Positions 34,995-44,059 of a stretch of DNA of 64,000 nt are shown one piece after another. The stretch is from Pseudoruminococcus massiliensis (GTDB lineage: Bacteria > Bacillota > Clostridia > Oscillospirales > Acutalibacteraceae): NCBI RefSeq assembly GCF_900291955.1, contig NZ_OLMR01000005.1, positions 62,001-126,000 on the forward strand, written 5' to 3'. The notes under the pieces were generated by a model. That model ran no database searches, was not told where the DNA came from, and saw nothing but the letters and a program-made list of their open reading frames with translations. Position 1 is the stretch's first letter. Each line of letters opens with the position of its first letter. The translations under genes and the position numbers were made by a program.

Positions 34995-37817
34995 ATGGAT
35001 TATGAACTTAAAAATGCTCCAAAGAGCAATGATACTATATTGTCTATATATAACCTTGATATTGAAAAGGCTGATTCATCAGACGGTCTTTATGATGTCC
35101 GAAAGGAATTTTTTAAAGCAAGGCATAACATAAGGGGCAGACTTACTCTGAAATGTGACGATGATACATATAAGCTCTCTTATAGTATGGAGCAAGGTAA
35201 GGTTCTTAACTGGAAAAAATTCTGCGGAAATAGTCAGTGCGAAAGAACAGTTCCTTGTGATGGTGGATATAGAATAGAGTGTTTTGATAAGTCAAAGCGC
35301 CTATATAAAAAAATATTCTTCAGTCTTGAACACGAAATCATTCGTGTAGAATTTTTTGCTGATAACAGAGTTATTCCGACTATGATTATCACACCATCTA
35401 TTGAAAATAGCGAATATATTCTTATAAAAACTGTAAATAACCAGTACGAAAAACTCCATGCTTTCACTGAACGCACAGGCAAGGATATTACAAAAGAGCT
35501 TAACGGACTTACAGGCGAACCACAGATTTTCTGTAAAACAAGCACAGGTGCATACTATTACTGTACTAAGGACGAAATTGAGGTTCGTACTGCCGCATTA
35601 AAAAAACTGCTTGAAGTTCAAAGCGATGAAGATGTTGAAACAGTAAAGTCAGCATTTACAATAGCGGAAAATGGCGAAGGAAAGCATATAAATCTTTCCG
35701 AAGCAGAGGCTTATGAAAAAACTGACACTAAAAAGTCCGAGCCTCAGCATATCGAAATGGCGAAAAATGCCGAAGATTTAGAAAAAACGGATAAAATTGA
35801 AAAAATCGAGAAAACAGAAAAGCGTACTATCAAAGTTAAGCCGAAAAAATCTGAAAATAAGTCTACTGAAAAGGAAGATAATACTACCATTTTAGCAGAA
35901 CCCGATACTGAAATTGCAGATGAAAACGAAGAACTTCCTATTCCAAGCATAGATGACAGCGTTTTTGAAACTGCCACAAAAGATGAGTTTATCGCAGAAA
36001 TCTCAAAAGAAGATGAGAAAGAAAAAGAACAAGACTCCGAAGATGAGGGCTTTGTTTATGAGCAGGTAATTCCTCAGGAGCTCAGAGAAACACTTTGTGC
36101 TTTTGCGTCAGATTGTCCCTACGAAAATCTTCCCAAAAAAGAAATCAAAACCGAAAAGGATAGATATTTCTATTTTGGAGAACTTACAGACGATATGCGT
36201 GATGGCAGAGGTCGCACCGCAATGGAAAATGGTATAACAGCCTATGAGGGTAACTATAAAGACGATAAAAGAAGTGGATTTGGTGCTTATTATTTCAAAT
36301 CGGGTAATCTTTGTTATGTTGGTGCGTGGTGCGAAAATAAGCGTGAGGGTCTTGGAACAGCGTATTCCATAGATGGTGCTTGCTATACAGGAAAATGGCA
36401 TAATAATAAACCGTCGGGTTCAGGAGCAAGCTTTAATAGCGAGGGCGAACTTAAATATTTTGGTACATATAAAGACGGTAAGCGTGACGGTGCAGGTGTT
36501 ATGACTATCGGCGAAAATGTTGTCGTAGGAATTTATCAAAATGGTAAATTTACTGGCAGAGGTACGATTTTTGCACCATCAGGAGCTTTGCTTTATAGTG
36601 GTGAAATGAATCGTGGTGAACGCTCCGGCAAGGGTATTGAATACAATGAAGACGGCACAATCCATTATAATGGCGAATGGCGTGGTGGAAGATATAACGG
36701 CAAAGGAATACTTTATCTTGCAGACGGTGGCTTTATTGAGGGTGAATTCAGATATGGTGCTGCCGAGGGTGAGGGCAAACAATACGATAAAAATGGCAAG
36801 CTTATTTATGAGGGCTTGTTTGCAAATAATCTTTCAAGCGGAAATGGTAGAGTTTACAATTCTGATGGTTCGTACTATGAAGGTCGTTTCTCCGATGGCG
36901 AGGCAAACGGTTTGATGTCCGAATATACTGCAAATGGTGAACTTGTCTATTCAGGTGAATGGAAAAACGGCAAACGCTCTGGCAAGGGTACAGAGTATAT
37001 CAAGGGCATAAAGGTTTATGACGGCGAATTTTCAGAAGGTGTTTACTGCGGTGAGGGTAGACTTTATGAAGATGATTTGCTTGTTTATGCAGGTTCATTC
37101 AAAGACGGCAAGAAAAACGGCTATGGATGCAAATACGAAAACGGCTCTATGGTCTACCGTGGAAAATTTTTTGAAAACGAATATAATGGCTGTGGAATTT
37201 GCTATTCTAATGGCGAAATTTCTTGTGTTGGTATGTTCAAAAATGGCAAGAAAAACGGCAGAATAAATGAAATCTCAAATGGAAAAATCATTCGTGAGTG
37301 TATTTATTCTTCAGGTGAACTTGTTTATATGAGAGAGTACTCCGAAGAAAACGGTGCATTGCGGTTTGATGGAAATGTCAGAAACGGTATGCGTGATGGT
37401 TTCGGTGCGAGCTTCAATGAAGATGGTGAAAAAAGCTTTGAAGGTATCTTTAAGGCTGGTCAGGAACAGAAGAATATGAGTGTTATTCTCCGTAAGATTG
37501 AAGAGCTTCCGAAATGTGATGAGCTTGCTGATGGAGAATACGATATGTATCGCAAAGGAACAGGATATGTTGTTGAATACGCTTTAGATGGCGGACAGTT
37601 TACTGGTAAATTGAAGAATGGCAAGCCAGACGGAAAGTGTACTATACTTTATAGTGACCATAGATTTACTGGAGAATTTGTTGATGGCAGAATTGACGGC
37701 AAGGGCGTTATATATATGCTTGACGGCGAGGAAATTAAGGGCGAATTCAGAAGTGTTGAGTTTGAGGGTTCAAAAAAGATAGAGCTTTCAAATAATAAAA
37801 CATACTATTATTTATAG
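34995..37817 (+). CDS. Large MORN-repeat protein
   Basis: 940 residues with no signal peptide or membrane helix. Residues 1-210 form an unrecognised globular domain. Residues 215-370 are a charged Lys/Glu/Thr-rich linker (EKTDKIEKIEKTEKRTIK). From about 385 to the end there are roughly 20 MORN units of 20-24 residues, such as YSGEWKNGKRSGKGTEY and YNGEWRGGRYNGKGILYLAD. One non-MORN break lies near 825-845. MORN arrays bind phospholipids or act as protein scaffolds in eukaryotes; bacterial roles are poorly known. It is apparently a single-gene unit. Confidence 0.75.
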   Translation: MDYELKNAPKSNDTILSIYNLDIEKADSSDGLYDVRKEFFKARHNIRGRLTLKCDDDTYKLSYSMEQGKVLNWKKFCGNSQCERTVPCDGGYRIECFDKSKRLYKKIFFSLEHEIIRVEFFADNRVIPTMIITPSIENSEYILIKTVNNQYEKLHAFTERTGKDITKELNGLTGEPQIFCKTSTGAYYYCTKDEIEVRTAALKKLLEVQSDEDVETVKSAFTIAENGEGKHINLSEAEAYEKTDTKKSEPQHIEMAKNAEDLEKTDKIEKIEKTEKRTIKVKPKKSENKSTEKEDNTTILAEPDTEIADENEELPIPSIDDSVFETATKDEFIAEISKEDEKEKEQDSEDEGFVYEQVIPQELRETLCAFASDCPYENLPKKEIKTEKDRYFYFGELTDDMRDGRGRTAMENGITAYEGNYKDDKRSGFGAYYFKSGNLCYVGAWCENKREGLGTAYSIDGACYTGKWHNNKPSGSGASFNSEGELKYFGTYKDGKRDGAGVMTIGENVVVGIYQNGKFTGRGTIFAPSGALLYSGEMNRGERSGKGIEYNEDGTIHYNGEWRGGRYNGKGILYLADGGFIEGEFRYGAAEGEGKQYDKNGKLIYEGLFANNLSSGNGRVYNSDGSYYEGRFSDGEANGLMSEYTANGELVYSGEWKNGKRSGKGTEYIKGIKVYDGEFSEGVYCGEGRLYEDDLLVYAGSFKDGKKNGYGCKYENGSMVYRGKFFENEYNGCGICYSNGEISCVGMFKNGKKNGRINEISNGKIIRECIYSSGELVYMREYSEENGALRFDGNVRNGMRDGFGASFNEDGEKSFEGIFKAGQEQKNMSVILRKIEELPKCDELADGEYDMYRKGTGYVVEYALDGGQFTGKLKNGKPDGKCTILYSDHRFTGEFVDGRIDGKGVIYMLDGEEIKGEFRSVEFEGSKKIELSNNKTYYYL

Positions 37818-37837
37818 TGTTGGTTAAATTAGATTGT

Positions 37838-37910
37838 AGCTGCGGAGGACTAAACTACCGATTAGCTAACGCAATGCCCTAAGACAAATTAAAGTTTATG
37901 TCAAGGAGTT
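37838..37910. repeat. Mosaic repeat fragment, copy 7
   Basis: Only the flank words remain: AAACTACCGATTAGCTAACG, TAAGACAAATTAAAG and GTCAAGGAG. No complete hairpin module is present. Confidence 0.45.
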
Positions 37911-37921
37911 GTGAAAAAACA

Positions 37922-37963
37922 AGAAGGCACATAACCGTTATCACTTTCGGTTATGTGCCTTCT
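37922..37963 (-). terminator. 16-bp hairpin, terminator for leftward transcription
   Basis: The perfect 16-bp stem (37922-37937 with 37948-37963) is followed on the minus strand by TTGTTTTTTC. It would stop transcripts coming from the minus-strand methyltransferase gene. It could also be an end of the adjacent IS remnant. Confidence 0.7.
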
Positions 37964-37979
37964 GTGGTATAATAAGTTT

Positions 37980-38147
37980 GTGAAGAACACCGCGATTAAT
38001 TATAGTCCAACATACAAAACATTCGGCAACTTCATAAACGAGAATTTGATAGACACTGCGGAAGAAATATTCAATGATATTATAAAATATATCACGCACA
38101 AAGATAAGCACAACTTCATTTCTTCACAGCCCCTTAGAATCTTTTAA
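37980..38147 (+). pseudogene. IS1182-like transposase remnant
   Basis: A 55-codon frame reads SPTYKTFGNFINENLIDTAE, then EIFNDIIKYI. From memory this resembles the N-terminal part of IS1182-type DDE transposases (pattern TFxNFIN-x-x-L-x-D-x-x-E-x-IF). Everything after it, including all catalytic residues, is missing, and no RBS is present. Best read as a decayed fragment; it could also be an unrelated small ORF. Confidence 0.4.
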
Positions 38148-38157
38148 GTTTAAGAAT

Positions 38158-39489
38158 TTATACACGCCTTAAACCCTTAGGATATTTATTTTTCATTCTG
38201 CCGTTTGAGCATTTGCCAAAACCAAGTGAAACTCCCTCAACAGCAAGAAGTGTATAACCTTTTTGGTTTTCGCAATCAATCTCTTCTCCACTAAGAAACT
38301 TTTCTACACGCTCATCATTTAGTTTGAGATTGAGAACATTTTTGAAATATTCTTTCGTATATGCCGAAAATAATGCGTGTGCAGGCTCTATACGATTTTT
38401 CTTGATTTCACCAAGAAAAACCCCTGCACGAATAACTCCAAGTCCGTTAAGCTTGGGAAGATTTTCTGGGAATATATAAGCTCTATCACCAATAATTTCA
38501 ATATTTCCGCTTGGCTTTATGCTAAATACTTCGTCAATAAAACCTGAAACAAGTTTATTTTCATTATTATTGAACTTGTAATCTCCGTCACAAGCAGGCT
38601 CATTACCAGATTTTCTTAGCCTTACCATAAACTGTCCTTCGCCACCTTCAAGTGGACTTATTCTGACACAACCTTTTAAATCAGATTTTCTGCCAAAAGA
38701 ATACTCAATTTCATCAATAGCGAAATCTTCATTGCGTTTCAGAAATTCTGAAACTACTCCTTCATTTTCCTCATAAGAAAATGTGCAAGTAGAATAAACA
38801 AGCATTCCGCCTGCTCTTAGAGCCTTTGATGCTGATTCAAGTATAAAAAGCTGTCTTTCAGCACAAAGCTTGACATTATCTCTACTCCATTCATCTGAGG
38901 CATCGTGATTCTTTCTGAACATTCCTTCTCCAGAACAAGGTGCGTCAACAAGAATTTTGTCGAAAAATCCCTCAAGACCATCACAAAGTGTATCAGCACT
39001 ACAATTTGAAACCACAAAATTTCTTGCACCCATTCGCTCTAAATTAGAAAGCAAAATTTGAGAACGGGATTTTACATATTCATTAGACCAAAGTAAACCA
39101 GTATTATTCAATAAAGCAAGTATCTGAGAGGATTTTCCGCCAGGAGCAGAGCATAAATCAAGTATACGCTCTCCCTCCTGAACATCAAGCAAGGAAACCG
39201 GTGCAGAAGCTGATGGTTCTTGAACATAAAACGCTCCTGCGTGATGTAATGGGTTATTACCCAATCCTTCAATTTCACTATCAATATAATAACCATTCTT
39301 ATACATAGGCGTTTTTTCAAGTTTATATACTAATAACTCTTTAAGCCTTTCAGCAGTAATTTTAAGAGTGTTTACACTTATTCCACGATAAGGCTTTTCA
39401 TTAAAGGTTTCAAGAAACGCTTCATAGTCTGAACCAAAAACGGATTTTGCGTCCTCGAGAAAATCTTGTTTTAAAAAATCTATATTCAA
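38158..39489 (-). CDS. RsmB/NOP-family rRNA cytosine-C5 methyltransferase (RsmF-like)
   Basis: 443 residues from TTG 39489, five bases after AGGTGA. ATG 39495 has no spacing to that RBS, and the longer frame to 39540 begins upstream of the likely transcription start. SAM motif I is LDLCSAPGGKSSQIL, with the two catalytic cysteines in ILVDAPCSGEGMFRK and VYSTCTFSYEENE. The C-terminal half has an RsmF/PUA-like extension ending KNKYPKGLRRV. It probably methylates a cytosine of 16S or 23S rRNA. It stands alone, between the IS remnant and a divergent small gene. Confidence 0.88.
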   Translation of the reverse strand: MNIDFLKQDFLEDAKSVFGSDYEAFLETFNEKPYRGISVNTLKITAERLKELLVYKLEKTPMYKNGYYIDSEIEGLGNNPLHHAGAFYVQEPSASAPVSLLDVQEGERILDLCSAPGGKSSQILALLNNTGLLWSNEYVKSRSQILLSNLERMGARNFVVSNCSADTLCDGLEGFFDKILVDAPCSGEGMFRKNHDASDEWSRDNVKLCAERQLFILESASKALRAGGMLVYSTCTFSYEENEGVVSEFLKRNEDFAIDEIEYSFGRKSDLKGCVRISPLEGGEGQFMVRLRKSGNEPACDGDYKFNNNENKLVSGFIDEVFSIKPSGNIEIIGDRAYIFPENLPKLNGLGVIRAGVFLGEIKKNRIEPAHALFSAYTKEYFKNVLNLKLNDERVEKFLSGEEIDCENQKGYTLLAVEGVSLGFGKCSNGRMKNKYPKGLRRV

Positions 39490-39519
39490 TATCATCACCT
39501 GAAAAAATCTTTTTTTAAA

Positions 39520-39548
39520 ATAATACCATAAATATGGCAAGTTCTCAA
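39520..39548 (-). promoter_or_regulatory. Sigma-A promoter of the RsmF-like gene
   Basis: On the minus strand TTGAGA (39548-39543), a 17-base spacer and TATTAT (39525-39520). The start near 39513 fits the short leader carrying AGGTGA. Confidence 0.68.
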
Positions 39549-39641
39549 CGATTTTATTGCAAAAAATATTCTATTTATTCTTGAAGCCTCTTTGAATAAA
39601 ATTCTAATTCCCGTCGATAATATATTTCAGAAGGGGGTGAG

Positions 39642-39845
39642 ATGATGAGCAGACAAAATCAGCAGAACAACCATTCTCAAAACCGTCAAAGCAACAATAA
39701 TTTCAACAATCAGCAAAATAGCAATCAATCACAAAATCAGCAAAATAATAATCAATCACAAAATCAGCAAAATAATAATCAGTCACAAAACCATAAGAAC
39801 AACAACAATTTTAATAACCAGCAAAACAATAACTTCAATAACTAA
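39642..39845 (+). CDS. Small Gln/Asn-rich low-complexity protein
   Basis: 67 residues, about three quarters Gln or Asn, with a repeated NNNQSQNQQ unit and flanking NNFNNQQN blocks. It is a real gene by signal: RBS AAGGGGGTGAG just upstream and a strong terminator 7 bp after the stop. It has no signal peptide, hydrophobic core or Cys. Such compositions are seen in prion-like and spore-surface proteins, but no family is recognised. GATAATATA near 39618 loosely resembles a sigma-K -10. Confidence 0.6.
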   Translation: MMSRQNQQNNHSQNRQSNNNFNNQQNSNQSQNQQNNNQSQNQQNNNQSQNHKNNNNFNNQQNNNFNN

Positions 39846-39851
39846 TAAAAT

Positions 39852-39891
39852 AAAGGCGGAAAGGAATACAGTCCTTTCTGCCTTTGTTTTG
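39852..39891. terminator. Bidirectional terminator between the Q/N-rich gene and truA
   Basis: A 14-bp stem with one G-T pair (39852-39865 with 39872-39885) has TTTT-rich flanks on both strands (GTTTTG rightward, ATTTTATT leftward). It serves the two convergent transcripts. Confidence 0.8.
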
Positions 39892-39914
39892 TAACTAATA
39901 GACTTTTAATTGTC

Positions 39915-40652
39915 TTAATATATTACTTGATTGAGATATAAGCCCTCCGGTGGTGCGGTAGGTCCAGCTTTATGGCGGTCTTTTGCTTGTATAATTTCCG
40001 GTATGCTATCTGGTGGAAATTTTCCCTGTGCTATTCGCAAGAGAGTACCTACCATTATGCGAACCATATTATACAGAAAGCCGTCAGCCTCTACTGTAAA
40101 ATATACCATATCGCCGTCACGAGTTACTGATGCATTGCGCACTGTACGGCGAAAATCTCCGATTTCTCTTGAATCGAGCGTACAGAAAGATGTGAAATCG
40201 TGATAGCCAATAAAGTCCTTTGCCGCCTTATCAAGAACCTTTTCATCAAGTGGATACCAATAATGCAAGGCGTAGCCCTCGAGAAATGGGTCACGAATTT
40301 TTGCGTTATATATCTTATATACATACTCCTTACCAAGTGAGGAATATCGTGCGTGAAAATCTTCCGAAACATAACAAGCCTTTTTAGCAGCTATGGTCTT
40401 TGGAAGATAGGTGTTAAGTGCGGCTACAAGCCTTTCTGGCGGAATAGAATGTGTTGTTTTAAAGCTTATACAATATTCATATGCGTGAACGCCTGAATCT
40501 GTACGGCTTGAGCCTTTTATATCGACACGCTCTCCGATAACCTTATATAAAGCTTTCTGAAATTCCTCTTGAACAGTTACAGCGTTTTTTTGAATCTGCC
40601 AACCATGAAAGGCACTGCCGTCATATGAAATTGAAACAAGAATATTCTTCAT
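39915..40652 (-). CDS. truA: tRNA pseudouridine(38-40) synthase TruA
   Basis: 245 residues from ATG 40652, which overlaps the ecfT stop by 4 bp. A longer frame to 40682 would intrude into ecfT. It starts MKNILVSISYDGSAFHGWQI. The catalytic Asp is in GSSRTDSGVHAYEY, and DGFLYNMVRIMVGTLLRIAQ is the C-terminal signature. It isomerises U38-40 in the tRNA anticodon arm. It is the last gene of the ECF operon; this ecf-truA order is common in Firmicutes. Confidence 0.96.
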   Translation of the reverse strand: MKNILVSISYDGSAFHGWQIQKNAVTVQEEFQKALYKVIGERVDIKGSSRTDSGVHAYEYCISFKTTHSIPPERLVAALNTYLPKTIAAKKACYVSEDFHARYSSLGKEYVYKIYNAKIRDPFLEGYALHYWYPLDEKVLDKAAKDFIGYHDFTSFCTLDSREIGDFRRTVRNASVTRDGDMVYFTVEADGFLYNMVRIMVGTLLRIAQGKFPPDSIPEIIQAKDRHKAGPTAPPEGLYLNQVIY

Positions 40653-41461
40653 CTCACTGGAGATGGTAGAAATATGTTGCAAAGTATCACCCCAACAAAT
40701 ACTAATACTGAAACGCTTAATGCGATAATATCTCTCGGCTTTATTTTCAGAACTTTCATTCGTGTTCTGCCATCACCGCCATTATAGCAACGGCACTCCA
40801 TAGCAGTGGCAAGGTCATTTGCTCTGCGGAATGACGATATAAAAAGCGGAATAAGTATAGGAACAAAAGCCTTAATCCTTGTAATAAAGTTACCGCTCTC
40901 GAGGTCAGCGCCTCTTGATTTTTGTGCATTGCTTATCTTATTGAATTCATCAAAAAGAGTAGGTATAAACCGTAGTGCAATAGACATCATCATAGCAATT
41001 TCATGTACTTTTATATGGAAGATTTTCAGCGGTTTCATTATTCTTTCCAAACCGTCTGTTAGGTCTGTCGGAGAGGTTGTAAAGGTCAGGACCCCACTCA
41101 TAAGTACTATAAGTATAACTCTTGCCGCAACAAATACAGCATTATTTATGCCTGCCTCAGTTATCTCCATAAAGCCCCATTTGAATATAGGCTCACCACT
41201 ACCATAAAAAAGATTCAAAATCGCTGTAAAAAGAACTATCATAATAACGGCTTTTATGCTTTTTATATATTTGAAAAGACTTATGCCCGTAAGGAGCATT
41301 ATAAAAATCGTAAAAGCTGTTATAAGTGCCATTGAAAAGTAATTTCCTGCTATAAATACAAAGGTTATGCCACAAAGCATAAGAACCAGCTTTACTCTTA
41401 CATCAAGGCGATGTATAAGCGACCTGCCCTCTACATATTGTCCTATCGTAATATCACTCAT
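40649..41461 (-). CDS. ecfT: ECF transporter transmembrane component EcfT
   Basis: 270 residues with about six membrane helices. The two coupling motifs are visible as AQKSRGAD and TAMECRCYNGG (the second varies from the usual Ala-Arg-Gly). It links the two ATPases to exchangeable vitamin-binding S components, so this module serves several vitamin substrates encoded elsewhere. It overlaps ecfA2 and truA by 4 bp each. Confidence 0.95.
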   Translation of the reverse strand: MSDITIGQYVEGRSLIHRLDVRVKLVLMLCGITFVFIAGNYFSMALITAFTIFIMLLTGISLFKYIKSIKAVIMIVLFTAILNLFYGSGEPIFKWGFMEITEAGINNAVFVAARVILIVLMSGVLTFTTSPTDLTDGLERIMKPLKIFHIKVHEIAMMMSIALRFIPTLFDEFNKISNAQKSRGADLESGNFITRIKAFVPILIPLFISSFRRANDLATAMECRCYNGGDGRTRMKVLKIKPRDIIALSVSVLVFVGVILCNIFLPSPVR

Positions 41462-42318
41462 AAGTTTTCCCTCCTCGAAAGTAAGCTTATAAGCTCAACG
41501 AAGGCTTCATTAACTGTAAGAATATCATCACGAACGGCACAGCCTCTTTGTTTTAAGCTTTTCATTATACGGGTTATCTGTGGTATGCCGAGTGAAAGCT
41601 CTGAAAGCCTTTCTTCTTGTGAGAAAATTTCTTTTGGCGTGCCGAACATCTCGCACTTTCCTGCATTCATAACCATAATTTTATCAGAAATCTTTGCAGT
41701 ATTTTCCATACTATGAGAAACGATAATTATTGTCGTACCATTTTTATCTCTCAGCTTTATTAGGTTTTCTATAAGATTTCTGCCACTTCCAGGGTCAAGA
41801 CCTGCGGTTGGTTCATCAAGAATAAGGATTTCGGGTTCCATTGCAAGAATACCTGCAATGGCTGTTCTCCTCTTTTCACCGCCAGAAAGCTCAAACGGTG
41901 ATTTACCCAAAAGTTCACTACGCAAACCAACAAAGCTTGACGCTTCAAAAACTCTCCTGCCAATTTCTTCATTGTCAAGTCCCATATTTTTAGGGCCGAA
42001 CGAAATATCCTTGAAAACGCTTTCCTCGAAAAGCTGATATTCAGGATATTGAAATACAAGTCCTACTCTGAATCTTGCTTTTTTCAAAAGCTCAGTGCTA
42101 CTGAAAATATTCTCGCCGTCAAGACAAACTGTGCCTGACTTTGGCTTTAGCAAACCGTTGAGAGTTTGAACGAGAGTGGATTTTCCCGACCCTGTATGAC
42201 CGATTATAGAAAGAATTTCTCCCTTTTCGAGCGAAAAGCTGACGTCATTAAGTGCGAGATTTCTGAATTTGCCCGTTCCGTATTCAAAGGTAAGATTTTT
42301 AACTTCGAGTAATGACAT
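41458..42318 (-). CDS. ecfA2: ECF transporter ATPase EcfA2
   Basis: 286 residues. Walker A GHTGSGKST, Q-loop VFQYPEYQLFEESVF (the aromatic ECF-type Q-loop), signature LSGGEKRRTAIAGIL and Walker B ILILDEPTAGLDPGSG. It is the second ATPase of the group II ECF energising module. It lies 1 bp after ecfA1 and overlaps ecfT by 4 bp. Confidence 0.96.
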   Translation of the reverse strand: MSLLEVKNLTFEYGTGKFRNLALNDVSFSLEKGEILSIIGHTGSGKSTLVQTLNGLLKPKSGTVCLDGENIFSSTELLKKARFRVGLVFQYPEYQLFEESVFKDISFGPKNMGLDNEEIGRRVFEASSFVGLRSELLGKSPFELSGGEKRRTAIAGILAMEPEILILDEPTAGLDPGSGRNLIENLIKLRDKNGTTIIIVSHSMENTAKISDKIMVMNAGKCEMFGTPKEIFSQEERLSELSLGIPQITRIMKSLKQRGCAVRDDILTVNEAFVELISLLSRRENL

Positions 42319-42319
42319 T

Positions 42320-43180
42320 TTACACTCCCTTAATCAGCTTAACCAACTCATCAACACATTCATCATCGGAAACAATTCCGTCTGGAAGCTCAAAGCCAGC
42401 CTTTTTTAATTTATAAATCAATTCGCTGCTTTGCGGAACAGAAAGACTATGCGAAAGCAAAAGCTCTGTTTCGGAAAATACCTCTTTTGGCGTGCCCTGT
42501 GTGAGAATTTTTCCGCTATCCATAACGATTATTCTATCTGCAAGAGTTGCCTCCTGCATATAGTGGGTTATAAGAACTATGCTTATTCCTTGCTCGGTTC
42601 TTAGCTTTGTGACAGCCTCAAGAACTTCCTCTCTGCCCTTTGGGTCGAGCATTGCTGTCGGTTCATCAAGCACAATGCACTTAGGCTCCATTGCAAGAAT
42701 ACCTGCAATGGCAACTCTCTGTTTCTGACCACCCGAAAGCTTGTGTACGGCACTTCTTCTATGCTCATACATATCAACCGCCCTCAAAGCCTCATCAACA
42801 CGCCTGCGTATTTCCTTTGGTTTTATGCCAAGATTTTCAGGTGCAAAGGCTACATCTTCTTCAACAATACTTGTTACAAGCTGGTTGTCGGGATTTTGCA
42901 AGACAAGTCCGACTCTGCTCCGTATATCAAAGATATGTTCGTCGTCCGCGGTGTCCATTCCGTCTACAAGTACAGTTCCATTATCGGGAAGTATAAGTCC
43001 GTTTAACATTCTTGCAAGCGTGGATTTTCCTGAACCGTTGTGTCCGAGAATGGCAATAAATTCTCCCTCGCCTACATCAAGCGAAACTCCTCTTAAAACA
43101 TCTGTCTGTTTATTTTCGGTGTCCTCCTCATCGGCAGGATATTTATAAAAAATATTTTTTACTTCGATAAGCTTATTCAT
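42320..43180 (-). CDS. ecfA1: ECF transporter ATPase EcfA1
   Basis: 286 residues. Walker A GHNGSGKST, Q-loop VLQNPDNQLVTSIVEEDVAF (the canonical EcfA1 Q-loop), signature [15 protein letters not shown] and Walker B IVLDEPTAMLDPKG. It forms the heterodimer with EcfA2. It starts 3 bp after the stop of the methyltransferase gene. The usual ribosomal neighbours (rplQ, rplM, rpsI) are not in the window. Confidence 0.96.
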   Translation of the reverse strand: MNKLIEVKNIFYKYPADEEDTENKQTDVLRGVSLDVGEGEFIAILGHNGSGKSTLARMLNGLILPDNGTVLVDGMDTADDEHIFDIRSRVGLVLQNPDNQLVTSIVEEDVAFAPENLGIKPKEIRRRVDEALRAVDMYEHRRSAVHKLSGGQKQRVAIAGILAMEPKCIVLDEPTAMLDPKGREEVLEAVTKLRTEQGISIVLITHYMQEATLADRIIVMDSGKILTQGTPKEVFSETELLLSHSLSVPQSSELIYKLKKAGFELPDGIVSDDECVDELVKLIKGV

Positions 43181-43183
43181 AAC

Positions 43184-44044
43184 TTACTTTTCCCAGATAG
43201 CTGTACTTCCGCAAGGAAGTGTCATACCTGATTCTGTGACATGAAGTCCGATTTCCGAGCTTGAAACCTTACCGCCAAAACGCTTTTTAAGCATTACACC
43301 GAGAAGATATTCCATAACCGCAGGTGAAAGACCTGTTGTATAGGAATTGAGAATAAAGAAAAGTGCGTCATCACTAAGAATCGGCATACAAAGTTCAACA
43401 AGAGAATAAAGCTGTTCTTCGAGCTTCCATACTTCTCCACCCGGACCTCTGCCATAGCTTGGAGGGTCCATAATTATGCCGTCATACTTATTTCCACGCC
43501 TTTGCTCACGCTGTACAAACTTAACGCAGTCATCAACAAGCCAACGAACAGGCTTATCCGCAAGACCGCTTTTTGTAGCATTTTCCTTTGCCCATTGTAC
43601 CATACCCTTAGATGCGTCAACATGGCATACAGACGCACCAGCTGAAAGACAAGCAAGAGTTGCCGCACCGGTATATGCAAACATATTCAGAATTTTTACA
43701 GGTCTTTTTGCTGATTTAATTTTATTTATAGCGAAATCCCAGTTTACAGCCTGTTCGGGGAAGATACCTGTATGCTTAAAGCCCATAGGTTTTATGCCGA
43801 AAGTAAGATCTTTATATTTAATCTCCCATTGCTTTGGAATAGGCTTGTAGGTTTGCCACGCACCACCGCCAGTATTTGAGCGGTGGTATCTTGCGTGTGC
43901 CTGTCGCCAAAGCGGATTTGTTTTTTCAGTATTGAAGATAACCTGAGGGTCAGGACGAATAAGAATAATATCGCCCCATCTTTCAAGTCTTTCTCCACAA
44001 GAGCAATCTATAAGCTCATAATCTTTCCATTGTGCTTCTCTCAT
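43184..44044 (-). CDS. Class I SAM-dependent methyltransferase (RlmI-like)
   Basis: 286 residues. It has an N-terminal small domain with GERLERWGDIILIRPDPQ. The Rossmann core has ILNMFAYTGAATLACLSAGA (motif I), VCHVDASKGMVQWAKEN (motif II) and DGIIMDPPSYGRGPGG (motif IV, DPPSYGRG). This matches the RlmI/RlmL group that methylates 23S rRNA, but without the PUA domain of RlmI. It is the first gene of the five-gene operon with ecfA1, ecfA2, ecfT and truA. RBS GGAGGTATATA. Confidence 0.85.
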   Translation of the reverse strand: MREAQWKDYELIDCSCGERLERWGDIILIRPDPQVIFNTEKTNPLWRQAHARYHRSNTGGGAWQTYKPIPKQWEIKYKDLTFGIKPMGFKHTGIFPEQAVNWDFAINKIKSAKRPVKILNMFAYTGAATLACLSAGASVCHVDASKGMVQWAKENATKSGLADKPVRWLVDDCVKFVQREQRRGNKYDGIIMDPPSYGRGPGGEVWKLEEQLYSLVELCMPILSDDALFFILNSYTTGLSPAVMEYLLGVMLKKRFGGKVSSSEIGLHVTESGMTLPCGSTAIWEK

Positions 44045-44059
44045 TATATACCTCCATAT

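Noticed and set aside
39495-39540. Upstream start for the RsmF-like protein (MPYLWYYF...)
   Set aside because: It overlaps the -10 and -35 of a good promoter and lacks an RBS; the TTG at 39489 fits AGGTGA.
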